Under the pieces are notes generated by a model that was not told the DNA's origin, ran no database searches, and saw only the letters and a list, made by a program, of their open reading frames with translations. A stretch of DNA of 41,676 nucleotides from an uncultured Gammaproteobacteria bacterium (GTDB lineage Bacteria; Pseudomonadota; Gammaproteobacteria; Pseudomonadales; Ketobacteraceae), in contig CAJXXT010000021.1 in assembly GCA_913063495.1 (NCBI GenBank), positions 1 through 41,676 of the forward strand, in the 5' to 3' direction. This document shows, piece by piece, positions 25,671 through 34,925 of the stretch. Positions within the stretch are counted from its first letter, which is position 1. The number at the start of each line of letters is the position of its first letter. A program made the position numbers and the translations under genes.

Positions 25671-25731
25671 AATCTACTACCTTTTTATAAACATTAATGA
25701 ATTAAAAATTAAGCGCTAACAATGACAACGC

Positions 25732-26583
25732 TTACTTGGTGCTATCGACACCATCACTTGAGTTACGCGATGCGGGACTCACCAACCCGTTAAGCGGAAT
25801 GGGAACCAACGAAGGCCTTTGGAACCGCTTAGACTTAATTGGAGTAAACGTAGCGACACGTTTTGTCGCCACCAACGTATACACAGCCCCCGTTTGAGAT
25901 AACCAACGTTTGGCTAGCGCACCAACCCACGAAAATGCTGTTGACGTTCCTGAATTTACGGTCGGCAGACCATAACAAACACATTCACAGCCTTCAATCT
26001 CAAAATCCAGTAAGTTTAGCCAATCGGAAAGTCTATAAGGACTGACAAAATTCCCATTCCAAGGGGCTTTTGATGCATTTTTAAGAAACATCCTTGCAAC
26101 ACCCCACCAACTCCAAGGATTAAAACCAACGATCACAATTTTTCCACCGGGCATCAATGTCCGAGCAACTTCTCGAAGAATGCCGTGAGGATTGTCATGA
26201 AAGTCCAAGCAGTGATGTAACACCGCAACATCAATAGAATCTGAAGCTATAGGTAACTCAGTACATTGACTTTTTACCGCAGACATTTGAGAACGTAAAA
26301 TTTCACCAGGGTCATCACTGTGTGTTGGCAACAGTTCGACGCCAATCTCACTGAGAAAGAATTGATGTTTAATAGGGCTATTAGATGTCAACGAAGCGGT
26401 ATCAAAAACCCCCATCTGCATCAAATGATATCCAAACAGCTCCGGAAGCAGCTGATCCAACACCCCCCTTTCCTGCTCTAGAACCTGCTTACCTAACTCG
26501 CTTTTGTACCATAAGTTCACTAACTCATGAGAGTATTGTCCGTGAGCGGAATGAAACGGTCTAAATAGCCGAGGCAATGCCAT
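25732..26583 (-). CDS. SAM-dependent methyltransferase of the gloB/dnaQ neighbourhood (YafS-like)
   Basis: The 283-residue class I methyltransferase is of the Methyltransf_11 type. The core motif ASDSIDVAVLHHCLDF (about 113-128) and the post-motif REVARTLMPGGKIVIVGFNPWSWWG (137-161, quoted in parts: REVARTLMPGGK; VGFNPWSW) are clear. Motif I is degenerate: FGYHLMQMGVFD replaces the usual glycine-rich E/DxGxGxG loop, a feature I associate with this family. The substrate is unknown. The ATG at 26583 has AGGA seven bases upstream. Three 13-bp repeats lie just upstream. It is divergent from gloB and codirectional with dnaQ, an order kept in many gammaproteobacteria. Confidence 0.86.
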   Translation of the reverse strand: MALPRLFRPFHSAHGQYSHELVNLWYKSELGKQVLEQERGVLDQLLPELFGYHLMQMGVFDTASLTSNSPIKHQFFLSEIGVELLPTHSDDPGEILRSQMSAVKSQCTELPIASDSIDVAVLHHCLDFHDNPHGILREVARTLMPGGKIVIVGFNPWSWWGVARMFLKNASKAPWNGNFVSPYRLSDWLNLLDFEIEGCECVCYGLPTVNSGTSTAFSWVGALAKRWLSQTGAVYTLVATKRVATFTPIKSKRFQRPSLVPIPLNGLVSPASRNSSDGVDSTK

Positions 26584-26603
26584 GATATCGTCCTTTTAAC
26601 AAA

Positions 26604-26642
26604 TCTTGTCTTTAAGTCATGTCTTTGAGTCTTGTCTCTGAC
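26604..26642. repeat. Three tandem imperfect 13-bp repeats upstream of the methyltransferase gene
   Basis: Units TCTTGTCTTTAAG (26604-26616), TCATGTCTTTGAG (26617-26629) and TCTTGTCTCTGAC (26630-26642) follow each other without spacer. They start 21 bases upstream of the methyltransferase ATG and lie in the divergent gloB/methyltransferase gap. Confidence 0.85.
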
Positions 26643-26841
26643 AGTAGCAAATTTTTTGCTACCTAAGTTAGCTTAAACCCAAATCCCTACGCAGAATCAC
26701 AAATTAGCGTGCAATCTGCACAGGGATTCAAGTTAATAGTAAGAAGTCTGCACAATATTACGTTATCATTTGGAATATCTATCAAACAACGCTGTCCAAG
26801 ATCGCTAGCATCAACCCGCCACCATCAAACCAGGACTTAAC

Positions 26842-27624
26842 ATGATCGAAATCCTCCCCATTTGCGCATTTTCTGACAACTACATTTGGGCGATCACCGA
26901 TCATGAACGCGTTGTCGTGGTTGACCCCGGCGATGCGGCACCCGTCATTGAGTTTATTGAAAAAAGAAACCTTTCTTTAGCGGGAATTATTGTCACCCAT
27001 TATCACCCAGACCATATCGCGGGTATTGGTCAACTTATAAATGCTCACCCCGACATTCCTGTTTGGAGCCCCGCAAATGAAACGGTTCCCCATTCAACAG
27101 TCTCATTGAAAGAAGGCGACAGTATTTCGCTTCCTATTGGAAACATCTCACTTGATGTACTGGATGTGCCGGCCCATACCGCGGGGCATATTGCTTACAC
27201 TGGCACTCTCCCTGGTGGCCAACCCGTTCTATTTAGTGGCGACACTCTATTTTCATCGGGCTGCGGGCGATTGTTTGAAGGTACAGCTGAACAAATGCTG
27301 AATGCTATGAAAAAGTTCAGCTTGCTTCCAGACAACACGCTGGTGTATTGCACGCATGAGTACACACTATCAAATCTCGCTTTTGCCATGACGCTAGAAC
27401 CGGAGAACATTGATATTCAGCAACGCACTTTAGAAGTCACGGCGCTACGAGACCAAAATACGCCGTCGGTTCCTTGCTGGCTTGGGAGTGAGAAAAAGGT
27501 AAATCCATTTTTGCGCTGGGACAGCCCTCAACTCAAATATACTGTAGAAGACTGGGCTGATGAGAAACTGGAAGATGATATCTCAATATTCGCTGCAATT
27601 CGTCGCTGGAAGGATGTATTTTAA
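26842..27624 (+). CDS. gloB: Hydroxyacylglutathione hydrolase (glyoxalase II)
   Basis: The 260-residue cytosolic metallo-beta-lactamase-fold enzyme hydrolyses S-lactoylglutathione to lactate and glutathione, the second step of methylglyoxal detoxification. Metal ligands are H53, H55, D57 and H58 in THYHPDHIAG, H116 in HTAGHIAY, D134 in FSGDTLF and H172 in YCTHEYT. The C-terminal HAGH_C domain with NPFLRW closes the active site. Length is that of the family (about 250-260). The ATG at 26842 has AGGA six bases upstream. mltD follows after six bases. Confidence 0.97.
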   Translation: MIEILPICAFSDNYIWAITDHERVVVVDPGDAAPVIEFIEKRNLSLAGIIVTHYHPDHIAGIGQLINAHPDIPVWSPANETVPHSTVSLKEGDSISLPIGNISLDVLDVPAHTAGHIAYTGTLPGGQPVLFSGDTLFSSGCGRLFEGTAEQMLNAMKKFSLLPDNTLVYCTHEYTLSNLAFAMTLEPENIDIQQRTLEVTALRDQNTPSVPCWLGSEKKVNPFLRWDSPQLKYTVEDWADEKLEDDISIFAAIRRWKDVF

Positions 27625-27630
27625 TTCACT

Positions 27631-29247
27631 ATGAAGTCTTTTAAGCATTTTGGCCTCAACACCTTTTCAAGTACACTGCTTATCGCATTGATCACAATGC
27701 TAGTTGGCTGTAAAAATTTACCTATCACCGGCACCACTGCCAGCACTAATAACACTGCGTTTATAAAAAACACCCCAGAAAGCCAACCTAAAGTAACCCC
27801 TCCTCCTGTCACAGCACGCAACATCCATGAAGCGAATCCAGTTGAGGCAATACCATTTTGGGAAGATTTATCAGCTGGTTTTTCTTTGGATTTATCGTCC
27901 AACAACGCAAGAACTGTTGCTCAGCGCAATTGGTATGCCTCCCACCCCGAATATATTCGTCGTGTTGTAAAACGCGCTGAACCCTATATTTATTATATTT
28001 ACCAACAGGCAAAACATCGAAACATCCCTGCAGAATTAGTGCTTTTGCCCATAGTAGAAAGTGCCTTCGACCCCTTTGCTTATTCTCACGGAAGAGCATC
28101 AGGTATCTGGCAATTTATACCCGGCACAGGTAAAGCCTACGGGTTAAAACAAACCTGGTGGTACGATGGGCGAAGGGATGTAAAAGCGTCTACTGATGCT
28201 GCATTTAACTATTTAACAAAACTCAGCGCTCAATTTGACGGAGATTGGCTGCTGGCACTCGCAGCTTACAACTCCGGAGGCGGAACAGTTCGAAAATCTG
28301 TTCGATATAACAAAAAACATGGGCGACCAACCGATTTTTGGTCCTTAAAACTACCCAAAGAAACACGGGCCTACGTACCTAAGCTCATCGCAATAGCTCA
28401 GATTTTTAAAACACCTGAAAAATATGGCATTACACTACCCCTCATCGCCAACGCCCCTCAAGTTGCTATCGCTTATACAGGCTCACAAATTGATATGGCT
28501 CAAGCAGCAACCCTTGCCAACGTAAGTATCGATGAACTTTACACACTTAATCCAGGTTTCAATCGATGGGCAACCGACCCTGAAGGCCCTCATTCATTAC
28601 TTTTACCCATTGAAAAAGCTGAAGCGTTTACTATCGGACTGTCGAAGCTACCCAAAGAAGAGCGGGTTACCTGGTCTCGTTATAAAATAAAATCTGGCGA
28701 TAGCTTAATCTCCATTGCTAGAGCAAATAAAACAACACCCGCGATGATTAGAGATGTAAACCATATCCAAGGAAACAGGATAGTAGCTGGCAAAACAATC
28801 TTGATTCCTTCCGCAGCACAATCGTCAAAAGCCTACCGTTTGGCACTTGACCAGCGCATGAAAGCCAAGACCAACAGAGCGGTTAAAGGAAAGCGTCGCG
28901 TACATCATTATGTACAGCCAGGGGATAGCTTTTGGAAAATCGCTAAACGATATAAAGTCAAGACACGGTCTCTCGCCAAATGGAATGGTATGGCTCCAAC
29001 AGACCCTTTAGTGTCTGGAAAAAAACTCACTATATGGGTAGCCAACAAAAGTCCAACAGGGCGTAAAAGCGGAAAGATTAGAAAAGTTAACTATAAAGCG
29101 CGTAATGGTGATTCATACGCTCGTATCGCTGACAAGTTTAACGTGTCAGTCAATGAGATTAAACGTTGGAACAAAGTTGATTTAAAACGGTACTTACAAC
29201 CAGGTCAATTGGTAACACTCTATGTTGATATTACCAACGCCCCTTAG
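27631..29247 (+). CDS. mltD: Membrane-bound lytic murein transglycosylase D
   Basis: The 538-residue periplasmic lipoprotein cleaves glycan strands of peptidoglycan to 1,6-anhydro ends. The lipobox is MLVGC with Cys27. The SLT domain (about 120-260) has catalytic Glu143 in IVESAFDPFAYS, then GIWQFIPGTG and LALAAYNSGGG. Three LysM peptidoglycan-binding repeats follow (about 347-390, 425-470 and 488-534). E. coli MltD is 452 residues with two LysM, so this protein has one more. It starts six bases after gloB, and its only ribosome-site-like sequence (AAGGA in the last gloB codons) is far from the ATG, suggesting translational coupling. Its 3' end faces the HDOD gene with a ten-base gap. Confidence 0.96.
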   Translation: MKSFKHFGLNTFSSTLLIALITMLVGCKNLPITGTTASTNNTAFIKNTPESQPKVTPPPVTARNIHEANPVEAIPFWEDLSAGFSLDLSSNNARTVAQRNWYASHPEYIRRVVKRAEPYIYYIYQQAKHRNIPAELVLLPIVESAFDPFAYSHGRASGIWQFIPGTGKAYGLKQTWWYDGRRDVKASTDAAFNYLTKLSAQFDGDWLLALAAYNSGGGTVRKSVRYNKKHGRPTDFWSLKLPKETRAYVPKLIAIAQIFKTPEKYGITLPLIANAPQVAIAYTGSQIDMAQAATLANVSIDELYTLNPGFNRWATDPEGPHSLLLPIEKAEAFTIGLSKLPKEERVTWSRYKIKSGDSLISIARANKTTPAMIRDVNHIQGNRIVAGKTILIPSAAQSSKAYRLALDQRMKAKTNRAVKGKRRVHHYVQPGDSFWKIAKRYKVKTRSLAKWNGMAPTDPLVSGKKLTIWVANKSPTGRKSGKIRKVNYKARNGDSYARIADKFNVSVNEIKRWNKVDLKRYLQPGQLVTLYVDITNAP

Positions 29248-29257
29248 ATGGGCGAAT

Positions 29258-31003
29258 TTACTTTAACGTTGACAGGGCGATGCTTGCTTGCTGGGCGAGC
29301 ATACTAAAATTCATAAACTGCTGCCCCGTAAGCTCTATGCCCGAATCTCTTTGATCTGCGTAAAACACACCAATAGGTTTTCTTGAAACGACGATAGGAG
29401 CAACAAAAAAACCTCCTTGCCCAAGCACTTTTTGAATGGGTTGCGTAATAAGGTAATCTTTGCCCCCTGTTTTATCTCTGCCCGCCCAAAATGGCTGGGC
29501 CTGCCCTATGGCATAAGAAAAGGCGTTATCAACATCCACCTTGAATTCAAATGAAGATTCAAAAGACTCCGACACATCACCACCAAAAAGCTTAGCTTTC
29601 AACACTTTTCTATCCTTAGATAATAACGCCATCGAGACACGCTCCAAGCCTAATGCATCCTTCATAGCGTCTAGTATTAGAGAAAATATCTCATTCACAT
29701 TCAGCTTTTTCCCCGCCAGCAAATCACCAATCCTTTGCATATATTCCATATGCAAATCTGTATCGACTTTTTCTACGGCCGAATCTTCAACAACGGCCTT
29801 GCTTGTGACAGGCTGCGCCACCGTTTTTGTAAACTCTTCAGCGCCTGAACTATTCTCAGCTTGAGCAAGCAACGTTTTCATCGGAGGCAGCGGTTCTTTA
29901 CGTAATGCGGCATCAATCATTTCAGGCGTTATATCAAGCTCCACCATTATTCTTTGTGTTTTCTTTTGTGCTTTCTGTGCTACCTCTACCTCTAGTGCCT
30001 CCACATCCATTTGAACAACTGTATCTAGTGAGCCGCTTTCGGGCAGGCTTACATTATCATCGGGACTATCTACTTCATTCTGAGTAAAAGTAATGACATT
30101 CAAACGTTCGGCTGTATCAGTTGTGTAATTTGACGGTGGAATAAGGTGTTTTACTGCGTCAGCACCATAATGACTGGCTACCTCTCGTGCATAGTCTGCC
30201 ACCTGTTTAGCTTGCTCTAAAGCCGCCGCTGTATCAACACCACCAAAATCTGCGATCCGCTTAATGACTGAAGCGACAGGCTCAGAATCCCACCCTAACC
30301 CCGCAACTTGGCTTAATTCTTCCCCCAACAAAACAGCTTCCACCGGGCGGGTTAATTTTGTAGAAGGGCTAACCGCATCCTTCATCATATCGCCCAAACT
30401 CCAGCTATTAGCCAAACCTAACGTCAAATCCTGGAAAGAAAACCCCAAGACTTGCTGAGCAGCCATATCCGGTGATACTCCTTGCTTAGAAATAAGGTGA
30501 TCTAGCTTACGGCTTAAATCATCATCACGAGAAAGCACCGACATTTCTCCCAAATGATGAAGTAAACTTGAGATGAAAATCTCCTCCTTAACTCCGTACT
30601 TGGCATTACTAACCAACCCCTTAGCTTGCATTGCAGCGTGAAAGGACTTTGCCATCACATTCTTCAAATGCTGCGTCGGGGATTTTTTTAACATTTCATC
30701 AAGTACTTTCATCGACAATGAAATATCACGTATAGAGGTGAAACCCATCAACACTATTGCCCGTGTAATGGTGTTTACTTGGCCAGACCCACGATAAATA
30801 ACACTGTTTGCAACCTGAAGTACCCTCGTGGTTAACGTTGGGTCTTTTAACACCTGCTCAGTAAGCTGAGACACGCGCGAATTATCCGAAGAGGTAAGCT
30901 GGCCCATTTGGTTAATGGAACTAGCCATTGCTGGCATGCTTCTTTTACTCAACGAATCAATTAATTGGTCAATAGTTTCAGTGTCTGTCTGATCTTCAGC
31001 CAT
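29258..31003 (-). CDS. HDOD-GAF signalling protein
   Basis: The 581-residue cytosolic protein has an N-terminal HDOD domain (about 20-215). Its helices include LTTRVLQVANSVIYRG, ITRAIVLMGFTSIRDISLSM and EIFISSLLHHLGEMSVLS, a form that keeps one HH pair but lacks the full HD-GYP metal set. A long acidic, low-complexity linker (about 290-420) leads to a C-terminal GAF domain (about 430-578; RVSMALLSKDRKVLKAK and IGVFYADQRDSG). HDOD proteins act as non-catalytic signalling scaffolds in motility, c-di-GMP and stress responses. The ATG at 31003 (GCAGG upstream) is preferred to an in-frame TTG at 31024. It lies between mltD and the Npp operon, which as I recall adjoin directly in P. aeruginosa. The ligand and partner are unknown. 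Confidence 0.88.
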   Translation of the reverse strand: MAEDQTDTETIDQLIDSLSKRSMPAMASSINQMGQLTSSDNSRVSQLTEQVLKDPTLTTRVLQVANSVIYRGSGQVNTITRAIVLMGFTSIRDISLSMKVLDEMLKKSPTQHLKNVMAKSFHAAMQAKGLVSNAKYGVKEEIFISSLLHHLGEMSVLSRDDDLSRKLDHLISKQGVSPDMAAQQVLGFSFQDLTLGLANSWSLGDMMKDAVSPSTKLTRPVEAVLLGEELSQVAGLGWDSEPVASVIKRIADFGGVDTAAALEQAKQVADYAREVASHYGADAVKHLIPPSNYTTDTAERLNVITFTQNEVDSPDDNVSLPESGSLDTVVQMDVEALEVEVAQKAQKKTQRIMVELDITPEMIDAALRKEPLPPMKTLLAQAENSSGAEEFTKTVAQPVTSKAVVEDSAVEKVDTDLHMEYMQRIGDLLAGKKLNVNEIFSLILDAMKDALGLERVSMALLSKDRKVLKAKLFGGDVSESFESSFEFKVDVDNAFSYAIGQAQPFWAGRDKTGGKDYLITQPIQKVLGQGGFFVAPIVVSRKPIGVFYADQRDSGIELTGQQFMNFSMLAQQASIALSTLK

Positions 31004-31146
31004 CAACAACCTGCTTTCCCTCAAGGTATTACATTCAGCTTCACGTCTTAGAAGATTAGTTCAAATTACAAACCTTGACCCCTCCTTATATCGAATTAAT
31101 TCAATAGACTTCCTTTCTTATAGCTAGCAATACCAACAGCTATGGG

Positions 31147-31160
31147 GTAGATTAATCTAC
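31147..31160. promoter_or_regulatory. 14-bp palindrome upstream of nppA1
   Basis: GTAGATTAATCTAC is a perfect 14-bp palindrome located 71 bases before the nppA1 start, in the divergent gap shared with the HDOD gene. Its place and symmetry fit an operator; no regulator is identified. Confidence 0.35.
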
Positions 31161-31230
31161 TTATCATATAAGAATCAAAAAGGTAGCGCCCCTTGCGCGA
31201 ACAAAAACATTTATTAAAAGTCGACGTTAA

Positions 31231-33087
31231 ATGCACAATACAGCAATATTAATAACGTTTATCTTACCCTTATTATTATCATCCAAATTACTGTCTGCCG
31301 AAACCTTCGGCCAGGACACCACCAAAGCCTCATCACTCAGCCTTTTTGACAGCCCATCCTATCTTCCCACAAGTGCTGCAAAAACCTACGTAAATCCAGA
31401 TGCCCCAAAAAAAGGCAGCATTACACTCGCTGGTTTTGGCTCTTATGACACCTTAAACCCTTATCTATTAAAAGGGATTAGCCCAATTAACACGCCTGGC
31501 ATGGGCATGTACGGCTTTAGCGAAGCCAACGAGCCCCTTATGGTCGGGACAGGAGACTACCTACCCTCGGGGGATGAAGCACAAACGGCCTATTGCCTCA
31601 TTTGTGCCAACATTGAGTACCCTACAGACCTTTCATGGATACGCTTTTCCATCAACCCCAATGCAAAATTTCATGATGGCTCGTCCATTACGGCTAATGA
31701 CGTAGAAAACAGCATCCAACTATTACGAAGTGACCTTGCTCATCCTAAATACCTCGATATTTATCGCAACATCACCTCAATCAAAGTACTTAATCAGCAT
31801 TCAATACAATTTAATATTAAAGGAGCAAACAGAAAAAGTCTGATGTTGCGTATTGGCGAACTCCCCGTGATGTCTAAAGCGCACTGGACAAAACATGCCT
31901 TTAACGATGCATCAACAGTAGCGCCACTTCTCAGCGGCCCTTATAAAATCAAAAAATTCCAACTGGGTAGCCATATTGAATTTTCTAGAGTTAACGACCA
32001 TTGGGCTAAAGAACACCCTCTTTATCAAGGTCAATTTAATTTCAATAGCGTCCGCATCGATTTCTTTAAAGACCGCACCGTTGCACTAGAAGCGTTCAAA
32101 GCAGGTAATATTGACGTGTTTTACGAGTACGTGTCAAAAGACTGGGCCACCGCCTATGACTTCCCCGCACGCAACTCAGGTGAAGTTATAAAGGAGGAGA
32201 TCAGGCATAAAATCCCAAGTGGTAGCCAAGCTTTCTTTTTGAATTTAAGAAGACCGCTATTTAAAGATATACGCGTACGGAAGGCACTTTCCCTATTATT
32301 TGATTTTGAATGGACCAACAAGACCATTTTTGCTAATGCCTATAAACGCTCAAATACCTACTACCCTAATTCACCCTTTGAAACCACCGGGGTCCCGCAA
32401 GGCGCTGAACGAGAGTATTTGCTTCCACATCAAACCTCATTACCAGAAGGTATTCTTAATACCCCTTTTAAACTTGATAAAACAAAAGCTAATGGAAACA
32501 TTCGCCCCCAACTCAGGCAGGCAACCTCGCTACTAAAACAAGCGGGCTGGGTCTTATCGAACAATCAACTCATTCATAGCAAATCAGGGGACAAGTTTGA
32601 GTTCGAGTTTCTCGTAAACCAACCAAGCTTTACCCGAGTCATTAATCCTTACATAAAAAACCTTTCTCGTGTCGGCATCAACGCAGCTGTCAGGGTCGTT
32701 GACCGAAGCCAATACAAAGTAAGGTTGGACGAAAAGGATTTTGATATTATTACTTTCGTTTACCCTCAAACCTTATCGCCAAACCATGAACAACGGCTAT
32801 ACTTTCACTCGTCCCAAGTTGACGTTCGTGGCTCCAGAAATTTTGCAGGCATTAACAACCCCGTTATTGATATGCTCATTGACAACATCACCTCAGCATC
32901 TGACAGAGCCTCTTTAACATCGGCCACCCAAGCACTAGACAGGGCTCTATTGTGGAACTATTACACAGTACCTCACTGGCACTTGAATTATCATCGTATA
33001 GCGTACTGGAATCATTTCGCTAGACCGGGTGTCCAACCTCAATACAACCTCGGCTTTACAAGCTGGTGGATAGAAAACAAACACTAA
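31231..33087 (+). CDS. nppA1: Npp/Yej-type ABC importer, first periplasmic binding protein
   Basis: The 618-residue exported protein has a signal peptide (residues 1-23, cleavage near LLSA-ET). It belongs to the SBP_bac_5 oligopeptide-binding family in its YejA/NppA branch: YVNPDAPKKGSITLAGFGS near the start, FHDGSSITANDVENS, and a C-terminal GFTSWWIE. The transporter imports peptide-nucleotide compounds; in E. coli Yej takes up microcin C and in P. aeruginosa Npp takes up uridyl-peptide antibiotics and blasticidin S. It opens a five-gene operon, with a second binding protein starting 19 bases later. The family is certain; assignment as A1 rests on position. Its ribosome site is weak. Confidence 0.9.
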   Translation: MHNTAILITFILPLLLSSKLLSAETFGQDTTKASSLSLFDSPSYLPTSAAKTYVNPDAPKKGSITLAGFGSYDTLNPYLLKGISPINTPGMGMYGFSEANEPLMVGTGDYLPSGDEAQTAYCLICANIEYPTDLSWIRFSINPNAKFHDGSSITANDVENSIQLLRSDLAHPKYLDIYRNITSIKVLNQHSIQFNIKGANRKSLMLRIGELPVMSKAHWTKHAFNDASTVAPLLSGPYKIKKFQLGSHIEFSRVNDHWAKEHPLYQGQFNFNSVRIDFFKDRTVALEAFKAGNIDVFYEYVSKDWATAYDFPARNSGEVIKEEIRHKIPSGSQAFFLNLRRPLFKDIRVRKALSLLFDFEWTNKTIFANAYKRSNTYYPNSPFETTGVPQGAEREYLLPHQTSLPEGILNTPFKLDKTKANGNIRPQLRQATSLLKQAGWVLSNNQLIHSKSGDKFEFEFLVNQPSFTRVINPYIKNLSRVGINAAVRVVDRSQYKVRLDEKDFDIITFVYPQTLSPNHEQRLYFHSSQVDVRGSRNFAGINNPVIDMLIDNITSASDRASLTSATQALDRALLWNYYTVPHWHLNYHRIAYWNHFARPGVQPQYNLGFTSWWIENKH

Positions 33088-33106
33088 CGGATGTTAAAAG
33101 ACCTTC

Positions 33107-34912
33107 ATGCAACACAAAAAAAAATCAACGTTATTACTTTTTACAATATCACTAGCGTTTTCATTGTTCTGTACTCATGCCCAGGCATTAGGCAAAGGTG
33201 TCCATGCGCTAGCGATGCATGGTGAGCCCAAATATAGCGAAGGTTTTTCTCACTTTGACTATGTAATCCCTGATGCACCGAAAGGTGGCAACATTGTTCG
33301 CTCGGCAAACGGATCTTTTGATAGTTTTAATCCTTTTATCCCCAAAGGTGAACCTGCAACAGGTGTTGGCTATATTTACGACACGCTCACGGTAGCGTCA
33401 AGTGACGAGCCATTTACTCAATATGGATTGGTTGCTGAGCGTATTTCAGTATCTAAAGCAAACGACTCAGTTACCTTTTTCATCGATAAACAAGCATACT
33501 TTCACGATGGGCACCCAATCACATCAGAAGATATATTATTCAGCTTTAACACACTAACGAAACAGGGCCGCCCATTCTACGGTGCCTACTACGCCGATGT
33601 AACAGAAGTTAAGATCATCAATGAACACACAATTACATTTCACTTTCGAGATGGAAAAAATCGAGAGCTTCCATTAATACTGGGGCAACTTCAAGTTTTA
33701 CCCGCACACTATTGGAAAAACAAAGATTTCACTTCAGCAACCCTCTCCCCTCCATTAGGTAGCGGCCCATACAAAATCGCCAAGTTCAGCCAAGGCAAGG
33801 ACATATCCTACCAGCGCGTGAAAAATTACTGGGCCAAAGACCACCCCACTCGAGTCGGTCATTTCAATTTCAACGAAATTCGCTTTGATTACTATCGAGA
33901 CCCCAATGTTGCATTAGAAGCATTTAAATCAAAAAACTTCGACATACGCGAAGAGAACAGTTCAAAAAGTTGGGCAACACAATATGAAGGGCCTGCATTT
34001 GAAGACAAAAGCATTATTCTAGCTACAATCCCTCACGAAAACCCTGCAGGCATGCAGGCGTTCGCAATCAATACCCGCAGAGAGCTTTTTCAAGACCCTA
34101 AAGTACGCCAAGCACTTGGCTTGGCATTCGATTTTGAGTGGACAAATAAGAACCTATTTTATAGCGCATATAGCAGAAGCACTAGCTACTTTTCAAACTC
34201 CGAGCTTGCATCAAGTGGACTACCGTCAAAAGAGGAGCTCGTACTACTTGAACCATTCAAGGTCGACTTACCTACAGAATTATTTTTAAAAGAGTATCCC
34301 ACCCCGGAAACCAAAGGTAATGGAAAAAACCGGTTAAACCTGCGCGCAGCAACCAAACTTCTTAAAGAAGCAGGCTGGATAATCCAAGAAGGTGCTTTAA
34401 CAAATAAAAATGGCAAACTCTTCAATTTTGAAATTGTCATTTATCAAAAAACATTTGAACGAGTAATATTACCGTACGCCAAAAATCTTGAAAAATTGGG
34501 CATCAAGGCAACCATTCGAGTTATTGATGGGTCTCAATTCATTGAAAGGCGACGTGAATTTGATTTTGATATGATCATTCAAACATTTTCCCAATCCTCC
34601 TCGCCAGGCAACGAACAGCGTGATTACTGGTACTCTGGCTACGCCGACCATCGTGGTAGCCGAAACCTTATCGGCATAAAAGACCCCGTCGTTGACCATC
34701 TGATTGATGAAGTTATTGGTGCCGAGTCTCGCGACGACCTAATCACTGCATGCAGGGCTCTTGATCGAGTCCTTCTCTGGGGCCATTACGTGGTACCTCA
34801 ATGGCACATCAGCTCCTATCGTGTTGCCTATCGAGATTTTTTTAGACATCCCAAAATCGCTCCCAAATATAGCCTTGGGTTTGATACCTGGTGGAAAGCG
34901 CCCAATCAATAA
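33107..34912 (+). CDS. nppA2: Npp/Yej-type ABC importer, second periplasmic binding protein
   Basis: The 601-residue exported SBP_bac_5 protein has a signal peptide ending near AQA (about residue 26). It is a clear paralogue of its neighbour, sharing PDAPKGGNIVRSANGSFD, FHDGHPITSEDIL, LGSGPYKI and GFDTWW. Tandem duplication with later divergence is likely. Two binding proteins feeding one permease could widen the range of substrates. Thirteen bases separate it from nppB. Confidence 0.9.
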   Translation: MQHKKKSTLLLFTISLAFSLFCTHAQALGKGVHALAMHGEPKYSEGFSHFDYVIPDAPKGGNIVRSANGSFDSFNPFIPKGEPATGVGYIYDTLTVASSDEPFTQYGLVAERISVSKANDSVTFFIDKQAYFHDGHPITSEDILFSFNTLTKQGRPFYGAYYADVTEVKIINEHTITFHFRDGKNRELPLILGQLQVLPAHYWKNKDFTSATLSPPLGSGPYKIAKFSQGKDISYQRVKNYWAKDHPTRVGHFNFNEIRFDYYRDPNVALEAFKSKNFDIREENSSKSWATQYEGPAFEDKSIILATIPHENPAGMQAFAINTRRELFQDPKVRQALGLAFDFEWTNKNLFYSAYSRSTSYFSNSELASSGLPSKEELVLLEPFKVDLPTELFLKEYPTPETKGNGKNRLNLRAATKLLKEAGWIIQEGALTNKNGKLFNFEIVIYQKTFERVILPYAKNLEKLGIKATIRVIDGSQFIERRREFDFDMIIQTFSQSSSPGNEQRDYWYSGYADHRGSRNLIGIKDPVVDHLIDEVIGAESRDDLITACRALDRVLLWGHYVVPQWHISSYRVAYRDFFRHPKIAPKYSLGFDTWWKAPNQ

Positions 34913-34925
34913 CTGATTCTCTTTT

